From Homoserinibacter gongjuensis (GTDB lineage Bacteria > Actinomycetota > Actinomycetes > Actinomycetales > Microbacteriaceae): a stretch of 64,000 bases of DNA. Both the position numbers and the translations under genes were made by a program. Below, in pieces: positions 42,733-51,897 of the stretch; the first letter of the stretch is position 1; every line of letters begins with the position of its first letter. The DNA lies in assembly GCF_030161875.1 (NCBI RefSeq), contig NZ_BSVA01000001.1, forward strand, positions 2,976,001 through 3,040,000, read 5' to 3'. The notes under the pieces are model-generated. The model was not told the origin of the DNA. It worked only from the letters and a program-made list of their open reading frames with translations, and did no database searches.

Positions 42733-43238
42733 CTAAGCCAAGGGAGCGGGCGGCTGAAACCTGGGAGCCGGCCCCTTGAGGTGCGTCAGGAGCTGGAGGA
42801 AGCGGAAGCTCGCGTCGCCGTACTGCTTGGTTCCGCCTGCAGCTAGCGCAGCGAGTTCGTTGACGCGACCTGTGAACCCCTCGTTGACTACGAACTCCAC
42901 GCCCGGGATCGACAGCTTGTCGAGAAGCCCGCTCGGGACCGTTGGCGCCCAGAACTCAACCGTGGGGTGATCGTTCTGATAGATCTCTCGCGAGTATGCA
43001 AGTGCGGTTGCGATCTTCGTCTCGATTTTCTTGGCCGTCTCCGCGTAGCTTCCGTAGTTCAGTCCGTCCAGGTGGATTGCCACCTCGGCAATCCAGACCT
43101 GCTGGTCAGAGCCGTTCCCCGAGATACCGATGACATCGATTTCCCCTGCTTGCCGGGAATGAACTGATTGAACGCGATCGTGTGACAGTTGCGCTTGTGA
43201 CGCATGTATGCGCCAACCAGCGACTCCCCGATATCCAT
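42733..43238 (-). CDS. Lower-GC conserved hypothetical protein, possible PD-(D/E)XK fold (one apparent frameshift)
   Basis: About 169 residues if started at ATG 43238 (DIGESLVGAYMRHKRNCHTIAF) and if one base is added at the C run 43143-43146; the rest continues EIDVIGISGNGSDQQVWIAEVAIHLDGLNYGSYAETAKK. The spacing Asp (IDV) ... Glu (AEV) on two short strands, after an N-terminal helix, recalls restriction-endonuclease-like proteins, but the expected Lys after the Glu is replaced (EVAIH), so activity is doubtful. Base composition is visibly less GC-rich than both neighbours and codon use is less biased, which suggests horizontal origin. Confidence 0.5.
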
Positions 43239-43349
43239 GCCGTCATAGTTGCATGCGCATGTCTACGTCTGGCCTCCGCGCCGATTCCGACGGAGTGTCC
43301 GATGCGCGGACTTGTCAGCTCCAGAGCCGCGTCGCGCAGAGGTGCTGGG

Positions 43350-43392
43350 GGTTTCGATACGCGCACGCCTGACGGCGACGCGCGACTCAACC
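43350..43392. repeat. Hairpin-repeat copy before pheT end
   Basis: Begins GGTTTCGATACGCG, has an inner CGCCTGACGGCG hairpin and ends GACTCAACC. Same outer ends as the repeats at 7720-7811 and 34235-34277. It lies in the 217-base gap between the lower-GC gene and pheT, which holds nothing else I recognise. Confidence 0.65.
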
Positions 43393-43455
43393 AGCGGAAA
43401 AGCGGGCCGACCGCGGCGGGACGCTCGACCGGAATAGCCGCGCTCTGCCCTGCGG

Positions 43456-45939
43456 CTACTCCCGGAGGGTCGCGCCGTAGCGTTCGGCGGCACGCTCCAC
43501 GCCCGCGAGCTTGGCCTCGGTCGCCTCTGCGGCGGTCAGCGTGCGGTCGGATGCGCGGAACCGGAGCGCGAAGGTCAGCGACTTGTGGCCCTCGGGCACG
43601 CCCTGACCGCGGTAGTCGTCGACGAGCCGGATGTGCTCGAGCAGCGCGCCCGCACCCTCCGCGACGGCAGCCTGCACCTCGCCTGCGGCAACCGCTGAGG
43701 GCACCACGAGCGACAGGTCCTGCGTCGCCGCGGGCAGCGTGCCGATCGGCGTCGCCTGTCGGTCGTACGCGCCGAGCGCGACGAGCGCATCGAGGTCGAG
43801 TTCGTACACGGCGACGACACGCGGCAGGTCCGACTCGAGCGCGATGGCGGGCAGCAGTTCACCGGCGACGCCGACGACAGCGTCGCCGACCCGGAGCTCG
43901 GCCGTGCGTCCCGGGTGCAGCGCGGGGTTCGATCCCTGCACCGCACGGAGGTCGACCCCGAGCGCGAGCCCGACCTGACGCGCCGCATCGAGTGCGTCGC
44001 CGAGGCCGGCGGGCACCGCATCCGCACCCGGCTGCTTGGGCAGCGCCTCGCCGAGGAACAGTCCCGCGACGTGGCGGGACTGCGGCGGGATGCCGGCGCC
44101 GAGCCGCGCGAGCGTGTCATCTCCGGGACGCTCAGCGCCGAGCGGGATGAACTCGGTGCCGTAGGCGACACCCGGCTCGGGGAGGAAGACGGTTCCGATC
44201 TCGAACAGCGCCAGATCGGTGAGGCCGCGCGAGAGATTGCGATGGGCGATGTCGACGAGCCCGGGCAGCAGCGTGCGGCGCAGCAGCGACACGTGCGGGT
44301 CGAGCGCGTTCTGCAGGCGTACCGATGCGGCACCGGGGGTATAGCGTTCGGCCACGGCATCCGCGACGAACGGGTAGGCGAGCACCTCGGTCGAGCCCGC
44401 GGCGGCGAGCGTCTGGGCGACGCGGCGGCGGGCGGACTGCTCACGCGTGAGGCCACGCCCGACGGGCGCGATCGGCAGGTGGGCCGGGATGCGGTCGTAG
44501 CCCGTGATGCGCGCGATCTCCTCGATGAGCGAGACATCGTCGACGAGATCGGGGCGCCAGCTCGGCGGCGTGACGGTGAGCACATCGCCGTCGGCCTCGA
44601 CGCGCGCGCCGATGAGTTCGAGCGTGCCCACGATCTCGTCGCGCGTGTACGAGACGCCGACGACGGCGCCCGCGCGCTCGAGCGGCAGGCGGATCGCGGC
44701 GAGCGCCACGGATTCGTCGTAGAGCGCGCCGAGCTCGTCGAGCGTCCCGCCCGCGAGTTCGACGAGCAGCTGCGCGACGCGCGCCGTCGCGAGCGGCGCC
44801 ATCCGCGGGTCGACGCCGCGCTCGTTGCGCTTGGCCGCCTCGCTCGGCAGCTTGTGGCGGCGCACACTGCGCGCGACGGTCACCGGGTCCCAGATCGCGG
44901 CCTCGATGAGCACGTCGCGCGTGTCGTCGGAGATCTCCGAGTAGGCCCCGCCCATGACGCCCGCGATGCCGAGGGCGCGCTGAGCGTCGGCCACCACGAG
45001 GTCCTCCGCATCGAGGGTGCGCACCTTGCCGTCGAGGGTCTCGAGCTGCTCGCCCGGTGTCGCGCGACGCACGACGAGCCCGTCCGCGTCGACCTTCGCG
45101 AGGTCGTAAGCATGGTTGGGTGCGCCGAGCTCGAGCATGACGTAGTTCGAGATGTCGACCGCGAGCGAGATGGAGCGGATGCCGGCGAGCCGCAAGCGGG
45201 ACGCCATCCACGGCGGGGTGGGACGCGTGGGGTCGATGCCGCGCACGACCCGCACCGAGAACACCGCGCACCCGGCGCGCCCGCGCACGGGAGCGGCATC
45301 CGTGATCTGCAGGGGGTATCCGGATGCCGGGGGCGCCTCGACCGCGTCGGCGGGGTCGCGGAAGGTGGCCCCCGTCGAGTGGGAGTACTCGCGCGCGATG
45401 CCGCGGATCGAGAAGGCGTAGCCACGGTCGGGTGTGACGTTGACCTCGACGGCCGCGTCGTCGAGCCCGAGCAGCGCGATCGCATCCGTCCCGGGCTCGG
45501 GGTCGAGGCCGAGGTCGGCGAGTCGCAGGATGCCGTCGTGCTCCTCGCCCATGCCGAGCTCACGCGCGGAGGCGATCATGCCATCCGACACGTGGCCGTA
45601 GGTCTTGCGGGCCGCGATCGGGAAGGGCCCCGGCAGCACGGCACCCGGCAGCGTCACGACGACCTTGTCACCCGGGCCGAAGTTGTGCGCACCGCAGACG
45701 ATGCCGCGCGGCTCACCGGCGCCGACATCCACCTGGCACCAGTTGATGGTCTTGCCGTTCGACTGCGGTTCCGGCGAGACCTCGAGCACGCGCCCGACGA
45801 CGATGGGGCCCGTGAGGGCGACACCGTGGGTGTCCTCCTCCTCGAGCCCGACCTTCACGAGCGCCGCATGCAGGTGCTCGAGGGTGACATCCTCCGGAAG
45901 ATCGACCCACTCGCCCAGCCAGCTGATCGGGACGCGCAT
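43456..45939 (-). CDS. pheT: Phenylalanyl-tRNA synthetase beta subunit
   Basis: 827 residues, the usual length. MRVPISWLGEWVDLP opens the protein; a tRNA-binding (EMAP-like) domain spans about 40-150 (GRVLEVSPEPQSNGKTINWCQVDVG), B3/B4 editing domain in the middle (SYTRDEIVGTLELIG, ITGYDRIPAHLP for B5), and a C-terminal ferredoxin-like anticodon-binding domain (SLTFALRFRASDRTLTAAE). Its ATG overlaps the pheS stop by one base (TGATG). Intact. Confidence 0.97.
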   Translation of the reverse strand: MRVPISWLGEWVDLPEDVTLEHLHAALVKVGLEEEDTHGVALTGPIVVGRVLEVSPEPQSNGKTINWCQVDVGAGEPRGIVCGAHNFGPGDKVVVTLPGAVLPGPFPIAARKTYGHVSDGMIASARELGMGEEHDGILRLADLGLDPEPGTDAIALLGLDDAAVEVNVTPDRGYAFSIRGIAREYSHSTGATFRDPADAVEAPPASGYPLQITDAAPVRGRAGCAVFSVRVVRGIDPTRPTPPWMASRLRLAGIRSISLAVDISNYVMLELGAPNHAYDLAKVDADGLVVRRATPGEQLETLDGKVRTLDAEDLVVADAQRALGIAGVMGGAYSEISDDTRDVLIEAAIWDPVTVARSVRRHKLPSEAAKRNERGVDPRMAPLATARVAQLLVELAGGTLDELGALYDESVALAAIRLPLERAGAVVGVSYTRDEIVGTLELIGARVEADGDVLTVTPPSWRPDLVDDVSLIEEIARITGYDRIPAHLPIAPVGRGLTREQSARRRVAQTLAAAGSTEVLAYPFVADAVAERYTPGAASVRLQNALDPHVSLLRRTLLPGLVDIAHRNLSRGLTDLALFEIGTVFLPEPGVAYGTEFIPLGAERPGDDTLARLGAGIPPQSRHVAGLFLGEALPKQPGADAVPAGLGDALDAARQVGLALGVDLRAVQGSNPALHPGRTAELRVGDAVVGVAGELLPAIALESDLPRVVAVYELDLDALVALGAYDRQATPIGTLPAATQDLSLVVPSAVAAGEVQAAVAEGAGALLEHIRLVDDYRGQGVPEGHKSLTFALRFRASDRTLTAAEATEAKLAGVERAAERYGATLRE

Positions 45940-46973
45940 CACACCACCATCCCGAACTGCTGCGAGAAGCGCACATCGCCCTCGACCATGTCGCGCATGT
46001 CGTTCATGTCGTTGCGGAACTGCAGGGTGCGCTCGATGCCCATGCCGAAGGCGAAGCCCTGGTACTCCTCGGGGTCGATGCCGGCCGACCGCAGCACGTT
46101 GGGGTTGACCATGCCGCAGCCGCCCCATTCGACCCAGCGCGCGCCGCCCTTGGCGTTCGGCTGCCAGACGTCCATCTCGGCGCTCGGCTCGGTGAACGGG
46201 AAGTAGTTGGGGCGCAGGCGGATCTGCGCACCCTCGCCGAACATCGCCCGCGCGAGGTGCTCGAGCGTGCCGCGCAGGTGCGCCATGGTGAGGCCCTTGT
46301 CGATCGCGATGCCCTCGATCTGGTGGAAGACGGGGGTGTGCGTCGCATCCAGTTCGTCCGTGCGGTAGACGCGCCCGACCGCAGCCACGTAGACGGGAAG
46401 CGGGCGCGACAGCAGCGAACGGATCTGCACGGGGCTCGTGTGCGTGCGCATCACGAGGTGCCGCTCGGCGGGCTCCACGAAGAAGGTGTCCTGCATCGCG
46501 CGGGCGGGGTGGTCCTCGTCGAAGTTGAGGGCGTCGAAATTGAACCACTCGTGCTCGAGCTCGGGACCTTCGCCGATCTCCCAGCCCATCGCGACGAAGA
46601 GGTCGCTCATCTCCTCCATGAGCAGGGAGAGCGGATGCCGGGCCCCGCGGTTCCAGCGCGAGGGCACCGCCGTCACGTCCACCGTCTCGGCCTCGAGCCG
46701 GGCCTGCTCCTCGGCGACGACGATGCGCTCCTCGGCTGCCGCGAGCGCCTGCGTCACCTGCCCGCGCGCCTGACCGACGAGCTTGCCGGCCGCAGCCTTC
46801 TGGTCGCCGGGGAGGTCGCGGATCTGTGCGTTGAGCTGTGCGAGCGGGGAGTTCTCACCGGCGTGCGCGGCGCGCGCGGCCTTGAGGCTCGCGGAATCGC
46901 CCGCCTCGCCGATCGCGGCGAGCGCAGCCTCGACGGCAGCGGTGACCGCGGAATCGGTGATGGGGTTCGACAC
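45939..46973 (-). CDS. pheS: Phenylalanyl-tRNA synthetase alpha subunit
   Basis: Class II synthetase subunit, about 344 residues. An N-terminal coiled coil (residues 1-90) is followed by HPLSLLMEEMSDLFVAMGW (motif 1), HTSPVQIRSLLSR, GRVYRTDELDATHTPVFHQIEG (motif 2) and GFAFGMGIERT (motif 3). I favour the GTG at 46973; a TAGACT box eight bases before it suggests leaderless transcription, so the exact start is uncertain. The 122-base gap to the divergent gluA gene shows no T-box. Confidence 0.95.
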   Translation of the reverse strand: MSNPITDSAVTAAVEAALAAIGEAGDSASLKAARAAHAGENSPLAQLNAQIRDLPGDQKAAAGKLVGQARGQVTQALAAAEERIVVAEEQARLEAETVDVTAVPSRWNRGARHPLSLLMEEMSDLFVAMGWEIGEGPELEHEWFNFDALNFDEDHPARAMQDTFFVEPAERHLVMRTHTSPVQIRSLLSRPLPVYVAAVGRVYRTDELDATHTPVFHQIEGIAIDKGLTMAHLRGTLEHLARAMFGEGAQIRLRPNYFPFTEPSAEMDVWQPNAKGGARWVEWGGCGMVNPNVLRSAGIDPEEYQGFAFGMGIERTLQFRNDMNDMRDMVEGDVRFSQQFGMVV

Positions 46974-47095
46974 GAGGATCGAGTCTATCCGCGCGGCGGT
47001 GTGCGGCCCGCCGGTGCACGGCACAGCAGGTCACGGTTTCGTCAAAGACCGCGCTGGCGCCCCCGCATCCGGGGGTAGACCCGTAAGGTGCTTTT

Positions 47096-47890
47096 ATGGC
47101 GACGGATGCCGGCAATGCTGCCGAACACCACTCACGTACTCCTGGGGGCCGCGGCGAGCCGCTCGTGGTGCTCTCCGATGTGCAGAAGCACTACGGCGAC
47201 TTCCAGGCGCTCAGCGACATCGATCTGACGGTCAACCGCGGCGAGGTCGTCGTCGTGATCGGCCCGTCGGGCTCGGGCAAGTCCACCCTGTGCCGCACGA
47301 TCAACCGCCTCGAGACGATCACGAGCGGCAGCATCACGATCGACGGCAAGGAGCTGCCCAAGGAGGGGCGCGGACTCGCGAACCTGCGTGCCGACGTGGG
47401 CATGGTGTTCCAGTCGTTCAACCTCTTCGCCCACCTGACGGTGCTCGAGAATGTGACGCTCGGGCCGATCAAGGTGCGGAACATGAAGAAGGCCGACGCC
47501 GAGCGTGAGGCGCACGTGCTGCTCGAGCGGGTCGGTGTGGCCCAGCAGGCATCCAAGCTGCCCGCGCAGCTCTCGGGTGGCCAGCAGCAACGCGTCGCGA
47601 TCGCGCGCGCGCTCGCCATGAACCCGAAGGTCATGCTGTTCGACGAGCCGACGAGCGCGCTCGACCCCGAGATGATCAACGAGGTGCTGGATGTCATGGT
47701 CGCCCTCGCGCAGGACGGCATGACGATGATCGTCGTCACCCACGAGATGGGCTTCGCCCGCAAGGCGGCCGACCGCGTCGTGTTCATGTCCGACGGCCGC
47801 ATCGTCGAGGAGGCGACGCCCGAGGAGTTCTTCACGCACCCGAAGAGCGATCGAGCCCGCGACTTCCTGTCGAAGCTCATCACCCACTGA
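47096..47890 (+). CDS. gluA: Amino-acid ABC transporter ATPase (glutamate type)
   Basis: 264 residues. Walker [10 protein letters not shown] (about 59-67), Q-loop VFQSFNLF, signature LSGGQQQR, Walker [15 protein letters not shown] and switch His in [14 protein letters not shown] are all standard for the GlnQ/GluA polar amino acid class. AAGGTG precedes the ATG. It heads an ATPase-binding protein-permease-permease order, the gluABCD arrangement known from Corynebacterium. Confidence 0.92.
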   Translation: MATDAGNAAEHHSRTPGGRGEPLVVLSDVQKHYGDFQALSDIDLTVNRGEVVVVIGPSGSGKSTLCRTINRLETITSGSITIDGKELPKEGRGLANLRADVGMVFQSFNLFAHLTVLENVTLGPIKVRNMKKADAEREAHVLLERVGVAQQASKLPAQLSGGQQQRVAIARALAMNPKVMLFDEPTSALDPEMINEVLDVMVALAQDGMTMIVVTHEMGFARKAADRVVFMSDGRIVEEATPEEFFTHPKSDRARDFLSKLITH

Positions 47891-47957
47891 CCCGTATCGA
47901 CCCAACCCGAGGGCCCACGAGGCACGACGGACCACCAAGAAAATGAGGAGGAACCCC

Positions 47958-48869
47958 ATGAGGCGCACGAGAATGTTGGCGGGAGTCAGCATCGCGGCGG
48001 CCGCCCTGCTGGCGCTGACCGCGTGCAACAGCGGAACGCCCAGCAACCCCGGCGGCAACGGAGGCGATGACGACACGGGGGACGGCGTCCCCTGGACGGT
48101 CGCCACCGACGTCTCGCTCGACGGCTCGCCCACCTTCGACGCGATGACCGAGCGCGGCAAGGTCATCATCGGTGTCAAGGAGGACCAGCCGAACCTGGGC
48201 TACCTCGACGCGACGACGAACGAGCGCACCGGCTTCGACGTCGACATCGCGCGGTGGATCGCGGCGTCGCTCGGCTTCGACGAGGGCGACATCGAGTTCA
48301 AGGCCATCGCATCCGCGAACCGCGAGCAGTCGATCGTGAACGGCGACATCGACTACTACGTCGGCACCTACTCGATCACCGACAAGCGCAAGGAGCAGAT
48401 CGACTTCGCGGGGCCGTACTTCATCACGGGCCAGGGCATCCTGGTGCGCGCAGATGACGACACGATCTCGAGCGAGGCCGACCTCAACGCCGACACGACC
48501 GTGTGCTCGGCGACCGGTTCGACGCCCATCCAGAACATCCGCGAGAACTACCCGGATGTGCCGACCGTCGAGTTCGACCTCTACTCCGCGTGTGTCGAGG
48601 CGCTCATCAACGGTGACGTGGATGCGGTGACGACCGACCAGGCGATCCTGATCGGCTACGCGGCGCTCTACTCGGGCGAGATCAAGGTGGTCGGTGAGCC
48701 CTTCACCGAGGAGCGCTACGGCGTCGGCCTCCCGAAGGGTGATGACGCGCTGCGCGCGCACATCAACGACCTCTTCGAGGACGGCGGCGACGTCTGGCAG
48801 GCGATCTTCGATCGCAACCTCGGTGACTCCGGCACCAAGGTCGACCAGCCGGAAGTCGACCGCTACTGA
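47958..48869 (+). CDS. gluB: Glutamate-type ABC substrate-binding lipoprotein
   Basis: 303 residues. A signal peptide with lipobox LLALTAC places it on the outer face of the membrane. VIIGVKEDQPNLGYLDATTNERTGFDVDIARWIA and GTYSITDKRKEQIDFAGPYF are typical of solute-binding family 3 (glutamate/glutamine). I start at the second ATG (47958), because the first (47943) contains the AGGAGG ribosome site. A 12-bp inverted repeat follows the stop. Confidence 0.92.
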   Translation: MRRTRMLAGVSIAAAALLALTACNSGTPSNPGGNGGDDDTGDGVPWTVATDVSLDGSPTFDAMTERGKVIIGVKEDQPNLGYLDATTNERTGFDVDIARWIAASLGFDEGDIEFKAIASANREQSIVNGDIDYYVGTYSITDKRKEQIDFAGPYFITGQGILVRADDDTISSEADLNADTTVCSATGSTPIQNIRENYPDVPTVEFDLYSACVEALINGDVDAVTTDQAILIGYAALYSGEIKVVGEPFTEERYGVGLPKGDDALRAHINDLFEDGGDVWQAIFDRNLGDSGTKVDQPEVDRY

Positions 48870-48880
48870 TCCCCTGACAG

Positions 48881-48916
48881 TTCCTGGTGGGGTCGGGTGA
48901 CCGGCCCCACCAGGAA
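48881..48916 (+). terminator. Strong hairpin between gluB and gluC
   Basis: TTCCTGGTGGGG (48881-48892), loop of 12, CCCCACCAGGAA (48905-48916). A perfect 12-bp stem without a T tract, between binding protein and permease genes; probably a partial terminator or an mRNA-protecting stem that lets the binding protein be made in excess. Confidence 0.6.
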
Positions 48917-48936
48917 GTCCCCGAGACGGAGGCTCC

Positions 48937-49579
48937 GTGGGCGTCATCTTCGACAACTTCGACCTGTGGTCGGAGGCGCTCGGCAACACGCTGTTGCTGT
49001 TCGTCGCCGGCGGTGGCATCGCACTCGTGCTCGGACTGCTCGTGGGCGCCATGCGGGTCTCCCCGTGCCGATCGCCCGCGGTGTCGGCACGGTCTACGTC
49101 AACATGGTGCGCAACACCCCGCTCACCCTCGTCTTCTTCTTCTTCGCCTTCGGCTATCCCCAGCTGCTGCCGAGCCCCGGCTTCACGGTGCTCGCGATCT
49201 GGGCGCTCGGGATCTACACCGCGACCTACGTGGCGGAGGTCGTGCGCGCGGGTGTCAACACGGTGCCGGTGGGGCAGGCCGAGGCGGCGCGCGCGATCGG
49301 TCTCACCTTCGGACAGGTGATGTCGCTCATCGTTCTGCCGCAAGCCGTTCGCTCGGTCGTGCCGCCCATGATGAGCGTGCTCATCGCCCTGCTCAAGAAC
49401 ACGACAGTCGCCGCCGGCTTCTCGGTGCTCGAGCTCGGCGCCGTGCGCGCCTACCTCAGCGAGCGGGGGAGAACGCCCTCGTCGTCTTGCTCTGGGTTGC
49501 CGTGATCTTCGTGGCGCTCGTATTCGTCTTGAGCTTCGTGCAACGCCGACTCGAGACCGTCTGGAGGATCGCACGATGA
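48937..49579 (+). CDS. gluC: Glutamate ABC permease, first subunit (two apparent frameshifts)
   Basis: About 214 residues from a GTG with GGAG upstream. FDLWSEALGNTLLLFVAGGGIALVLGLLVG opens it, NMVRNTPLTLVFFFFAFGYP is the first conserved loop, and the ATPase-contact EAA motif is VGQAEAARAIGLTFGQVMSLIVLPQAVR. Frame breaks at 49061-49064 (after MRVSP) and 49465-49469 (after YLSERG) each need one base. The end overlaps the gluD start (ATGA). Confidence 0.88.
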
Positions 49580-50501
49580 CATCCGTTCTCTACGATGTGC
49601 CTGGGCCGCGGGCGATCCTGCGCAACCGCATCCTCGCGGTGCTCACCGTGCTGCTCGTGCTGGGCGGGCTCGCCTTCGTGATCTACCGCTTCGCCGACAC
49701 GGGGCAGTTCACCGCCGAGAAGTGGTACGTCTTCAGCTTCGGCGCGGTGTGGGTGGGCATCGGTCAGGCCCTCGGTGCGACCCTCGCCGCCTTCGGAGCC
49801 GCCGCGGTCGGCAGTCTCATCCTCGGGTTCGTGCTGGCGATCGGGCGGGTGTCCGATCACGCGGGCGTGCGCGTGCCGGTGGCGGGTGTCACCGAGGTCT
49901 TCCGCGCGGTGCCGGTGCTCGTCTTCATGATGCTGCTGTTCTACGGTCTGCCCACGATCGGGCTGCGGATGCCGCCGTACTGGGCCGTGGTCATCGCTCT
50001 GATCGTCTACAACGGCTCGGTTCTCGCCGAGGTGCTCCGCGCCGGCATCGAGTCCCTCCCGCGCGGGCAGCGCGAGGCGGCATACGCCATCGGACTCCGC
50101 AAGAGCGGGGTGCTGCGCCTCGTGCTGCTGCCGCAGGCCGTGCGTGCCATGCTGCCGGTCATCGTCGCCCAGCTCGTCGTCACGCTCAAGGACACGGCGC
50201 TCGGCTTCATCATCACCTATCCCGAGTTGCTCTACTACGCGAAGCGACTCATGGTCCAGTCGGGCCGACCGATCCTGCCGTCGATCATCATCATCGGTGC
50301 GATCTACATCGCCATGTGCCTCGTGCTCTCGGGCATCGCGAAGTGGCTCGAGATCCGCACCCGCCATTCCCCCGCGGGGGTGTGCCTCCCACGATCACGC
50401 GGGCGGACGCCGCCGCACACGACATCACGACGACCCAACTCATCGCGACGCAGAAGACCAGCCCCGGCCGCGACGGCTTCGGCACGATCTTCCGACCGTG
50501 A
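49576..50501 (+). CDS. gluD: Glutamate ABC permease, second subunit (one apparent frameshift)
   Basis: About 308 residues. An N-terminal membrane anchor precedes the permease core: FSFGAVWVGIGQALGATLAAFGAAAVG, TEVFRAVPVLVFMMLLFYGLP, and EAA motif RGQREAAYAIGLRKSGVLRLVLLPQAVR. The frame breaks near the end at the G run 50376-50380, after RHSPAG; one added base gives VPPTITRADAAAHDITTTQ and the TGA at 50499-50501. Confidence 0.88.
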
Positions 50502-50505
50502 GGCG

Positions 50506-51897
50506 CTAAGCGTCGGCTGCGGTGAGTTCCTCCGCTCGCGCCGCGGGCGCGTCGAACGCGCCGCGGTAGGCGGCCGCCGGGTGACGCTCGTTGAGCCGCG
50601 GGTACCCGAAGAGCTTCTCGCGCAGGGTGCCGGGCGCGTACTCGGTCTGGGCGAGGCCACGCCGCTGCAGCACGGGGGTGACCTTTTCGGCGAACTCGGC
50701 GAACGATCCGGGGATCACCCAGTTGATGACGTTGATGCCGTCGACGCCCGCGGCCTGCCACTCCTCGATGCGGTCGGCGATCTGCTCGGGGGTGCCGACG
50801 ACGCGCGTAGAACCCGATGACATCCGCGCGAGATCCCGCACCGTGGGCTCGCGGTCGGTGATCGCCGCCCGGGTCCACTCGAGGAAGCCCTTCGCGGTGT
50901 TCGTCTCGACGTCCTTGAGCAGGGTCTCGGGCGGGTAGACGCGGCCATCTGGATCCACGACGGCGCTGTGGGCGAGGTAGCCGTCGACGCTGATGAAGCG
51001 CTCGTACTCGGCGGCCTTGGCCTGCGCCTCCTCCTCGGTGTCGCCGATCACGAAGCTCAGCCCCTGGTAGAAGGTGATGTCGCCGGGCTCACGACCCGCC
51101 TCCACGGCGCGCCGACGGGTGTCGGCGATCTGCGCGGCCGCGACGTCCGGGTTCGGCGCGATGATGAAGGTCGCCTCGGCGTGCTGAGCTGCGAAGTCGC
51201 GTCCCGAGGTGGAGGAGCCGGCCTGGAAGAGCACCGGCGTGCGCTGCGGCGACGGCGCGGGCAGGTGGGGCCCCTCGACCCGGTAACGCTCGCCGACGTG
51301 GTGGATCTTGTGCACCTTCGTGGGGTCCGAGAACCACCCGTCTTTGTCCTGCAGCAGGGCGTCGTCTTCCCACGAGCCCTCCCAGAGCTTGTAGGCGACA
51401 TCCACGTACTCCGCCGCCCAGCGATAGCGCTCGGCGTGGTCGGTGAGCCGGTCGAGGCCGAAGTTGCGGGCGCCGTTGTCTTGCACGCCCGTCACGATGT
51501 TCCACGCGACGCGGCCGCGCGAGAGGTGGTCGAGCGTCGACACCTGCCGCGCGAAGTGGAACGGATGCGATTGCGCCACGTTCGAGGTGAGCGCGAGCCC
51601 GATGTCGCTCGTCGACACCGCGAGCGCCCCGAGCAGCACGGTCGGATCGTTGCTCGGGATCTGCAGCCCCTCGCGCACGTACACCGACCAGTCGCCGTCG
51701 GCGTCGCCGTAGAGCCCCGTGACATCCGCGAAGAACATCGCGTCGAACTTGGCCGCTTCGAGCAGCTGCGCGAGCTCGATCCAGAGTCGCACGTCGGCGA
51801 ACTCGTGCTGCCGCGCGTCCGGACGCCGCCATTGCCCGTGGTGGATGTGGGATGCGGTGTTCATGACGAAGGCGTTGAAGCGCAGGGGCGTGGTCAT
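50506..51897 (-). CDS. LLM-class flavin-dependent monooxygenase, NtaA/SnaA/DszA type
   Basis: 463 residues. RFNAFVMNTASHIHHGQWRRPD opens it, as in NtaA/SnaA/DszA/SoxA-type reduced-flavin monooxygenases; VAWNIVTGVQDNGARNFGLD and RTPVLFQAGSSTSGRDFAAQHAEATFI form the FMN site. Such enzymes oxidise chelators or organosulfur compounds with FMNH2 from a partner reductase. It is the last gene of an ABC importer operon (start overlaps the ATPase stop), so it probably attacks the imported molecule. Substrate unknown. Confidence 0.85.
   Translation of the reverse strand: MTTPLRFNAFVMNTASHIHHGQWRRPDARQHEFADVRLWIELAQLLEAAKFDAMFFADVTGLYGDADGDWSVYVREGLQIPSNDPTVLLGALAVSTSDIGLALTSNVAQSHPFHFARQVSTLDHLSRGRVAWNIVTGVQDNGARNFGLDRLTDHAERYRWAAEYVDVAYKLWEGSWEDDALLQDKDGWFSDPTKVHKIHHVGERYRVEGPHLPAPSPQRTPVLFQAGSSTSGRDFAAQHAEATFIIAPNPDVAAAQIADTRRRAVEAGREPGDITFYQGLSFVIGDTEEEAQAKAAEYERFISVDGYLAHSAVVDPDGRVYPPETLLKDVETNTAKGFLEWTRAAITDREPTVRDLARMSSGSTRVVGTPEQIADRIEEWQAAGVDGINVINWVIPGSFAEFAEKVTPVLQRRGLAQTEYAPGTLREKLFGYPRLNERHPAAAYRGAFDAPAARAEELTAADA

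Noticed and set aside
46974..47095. T-box or Phe-rich leader peptide before pheS
   Set aside because: The gap is short, lacks the T-box consensus and has no ORF rich in Phe codons.
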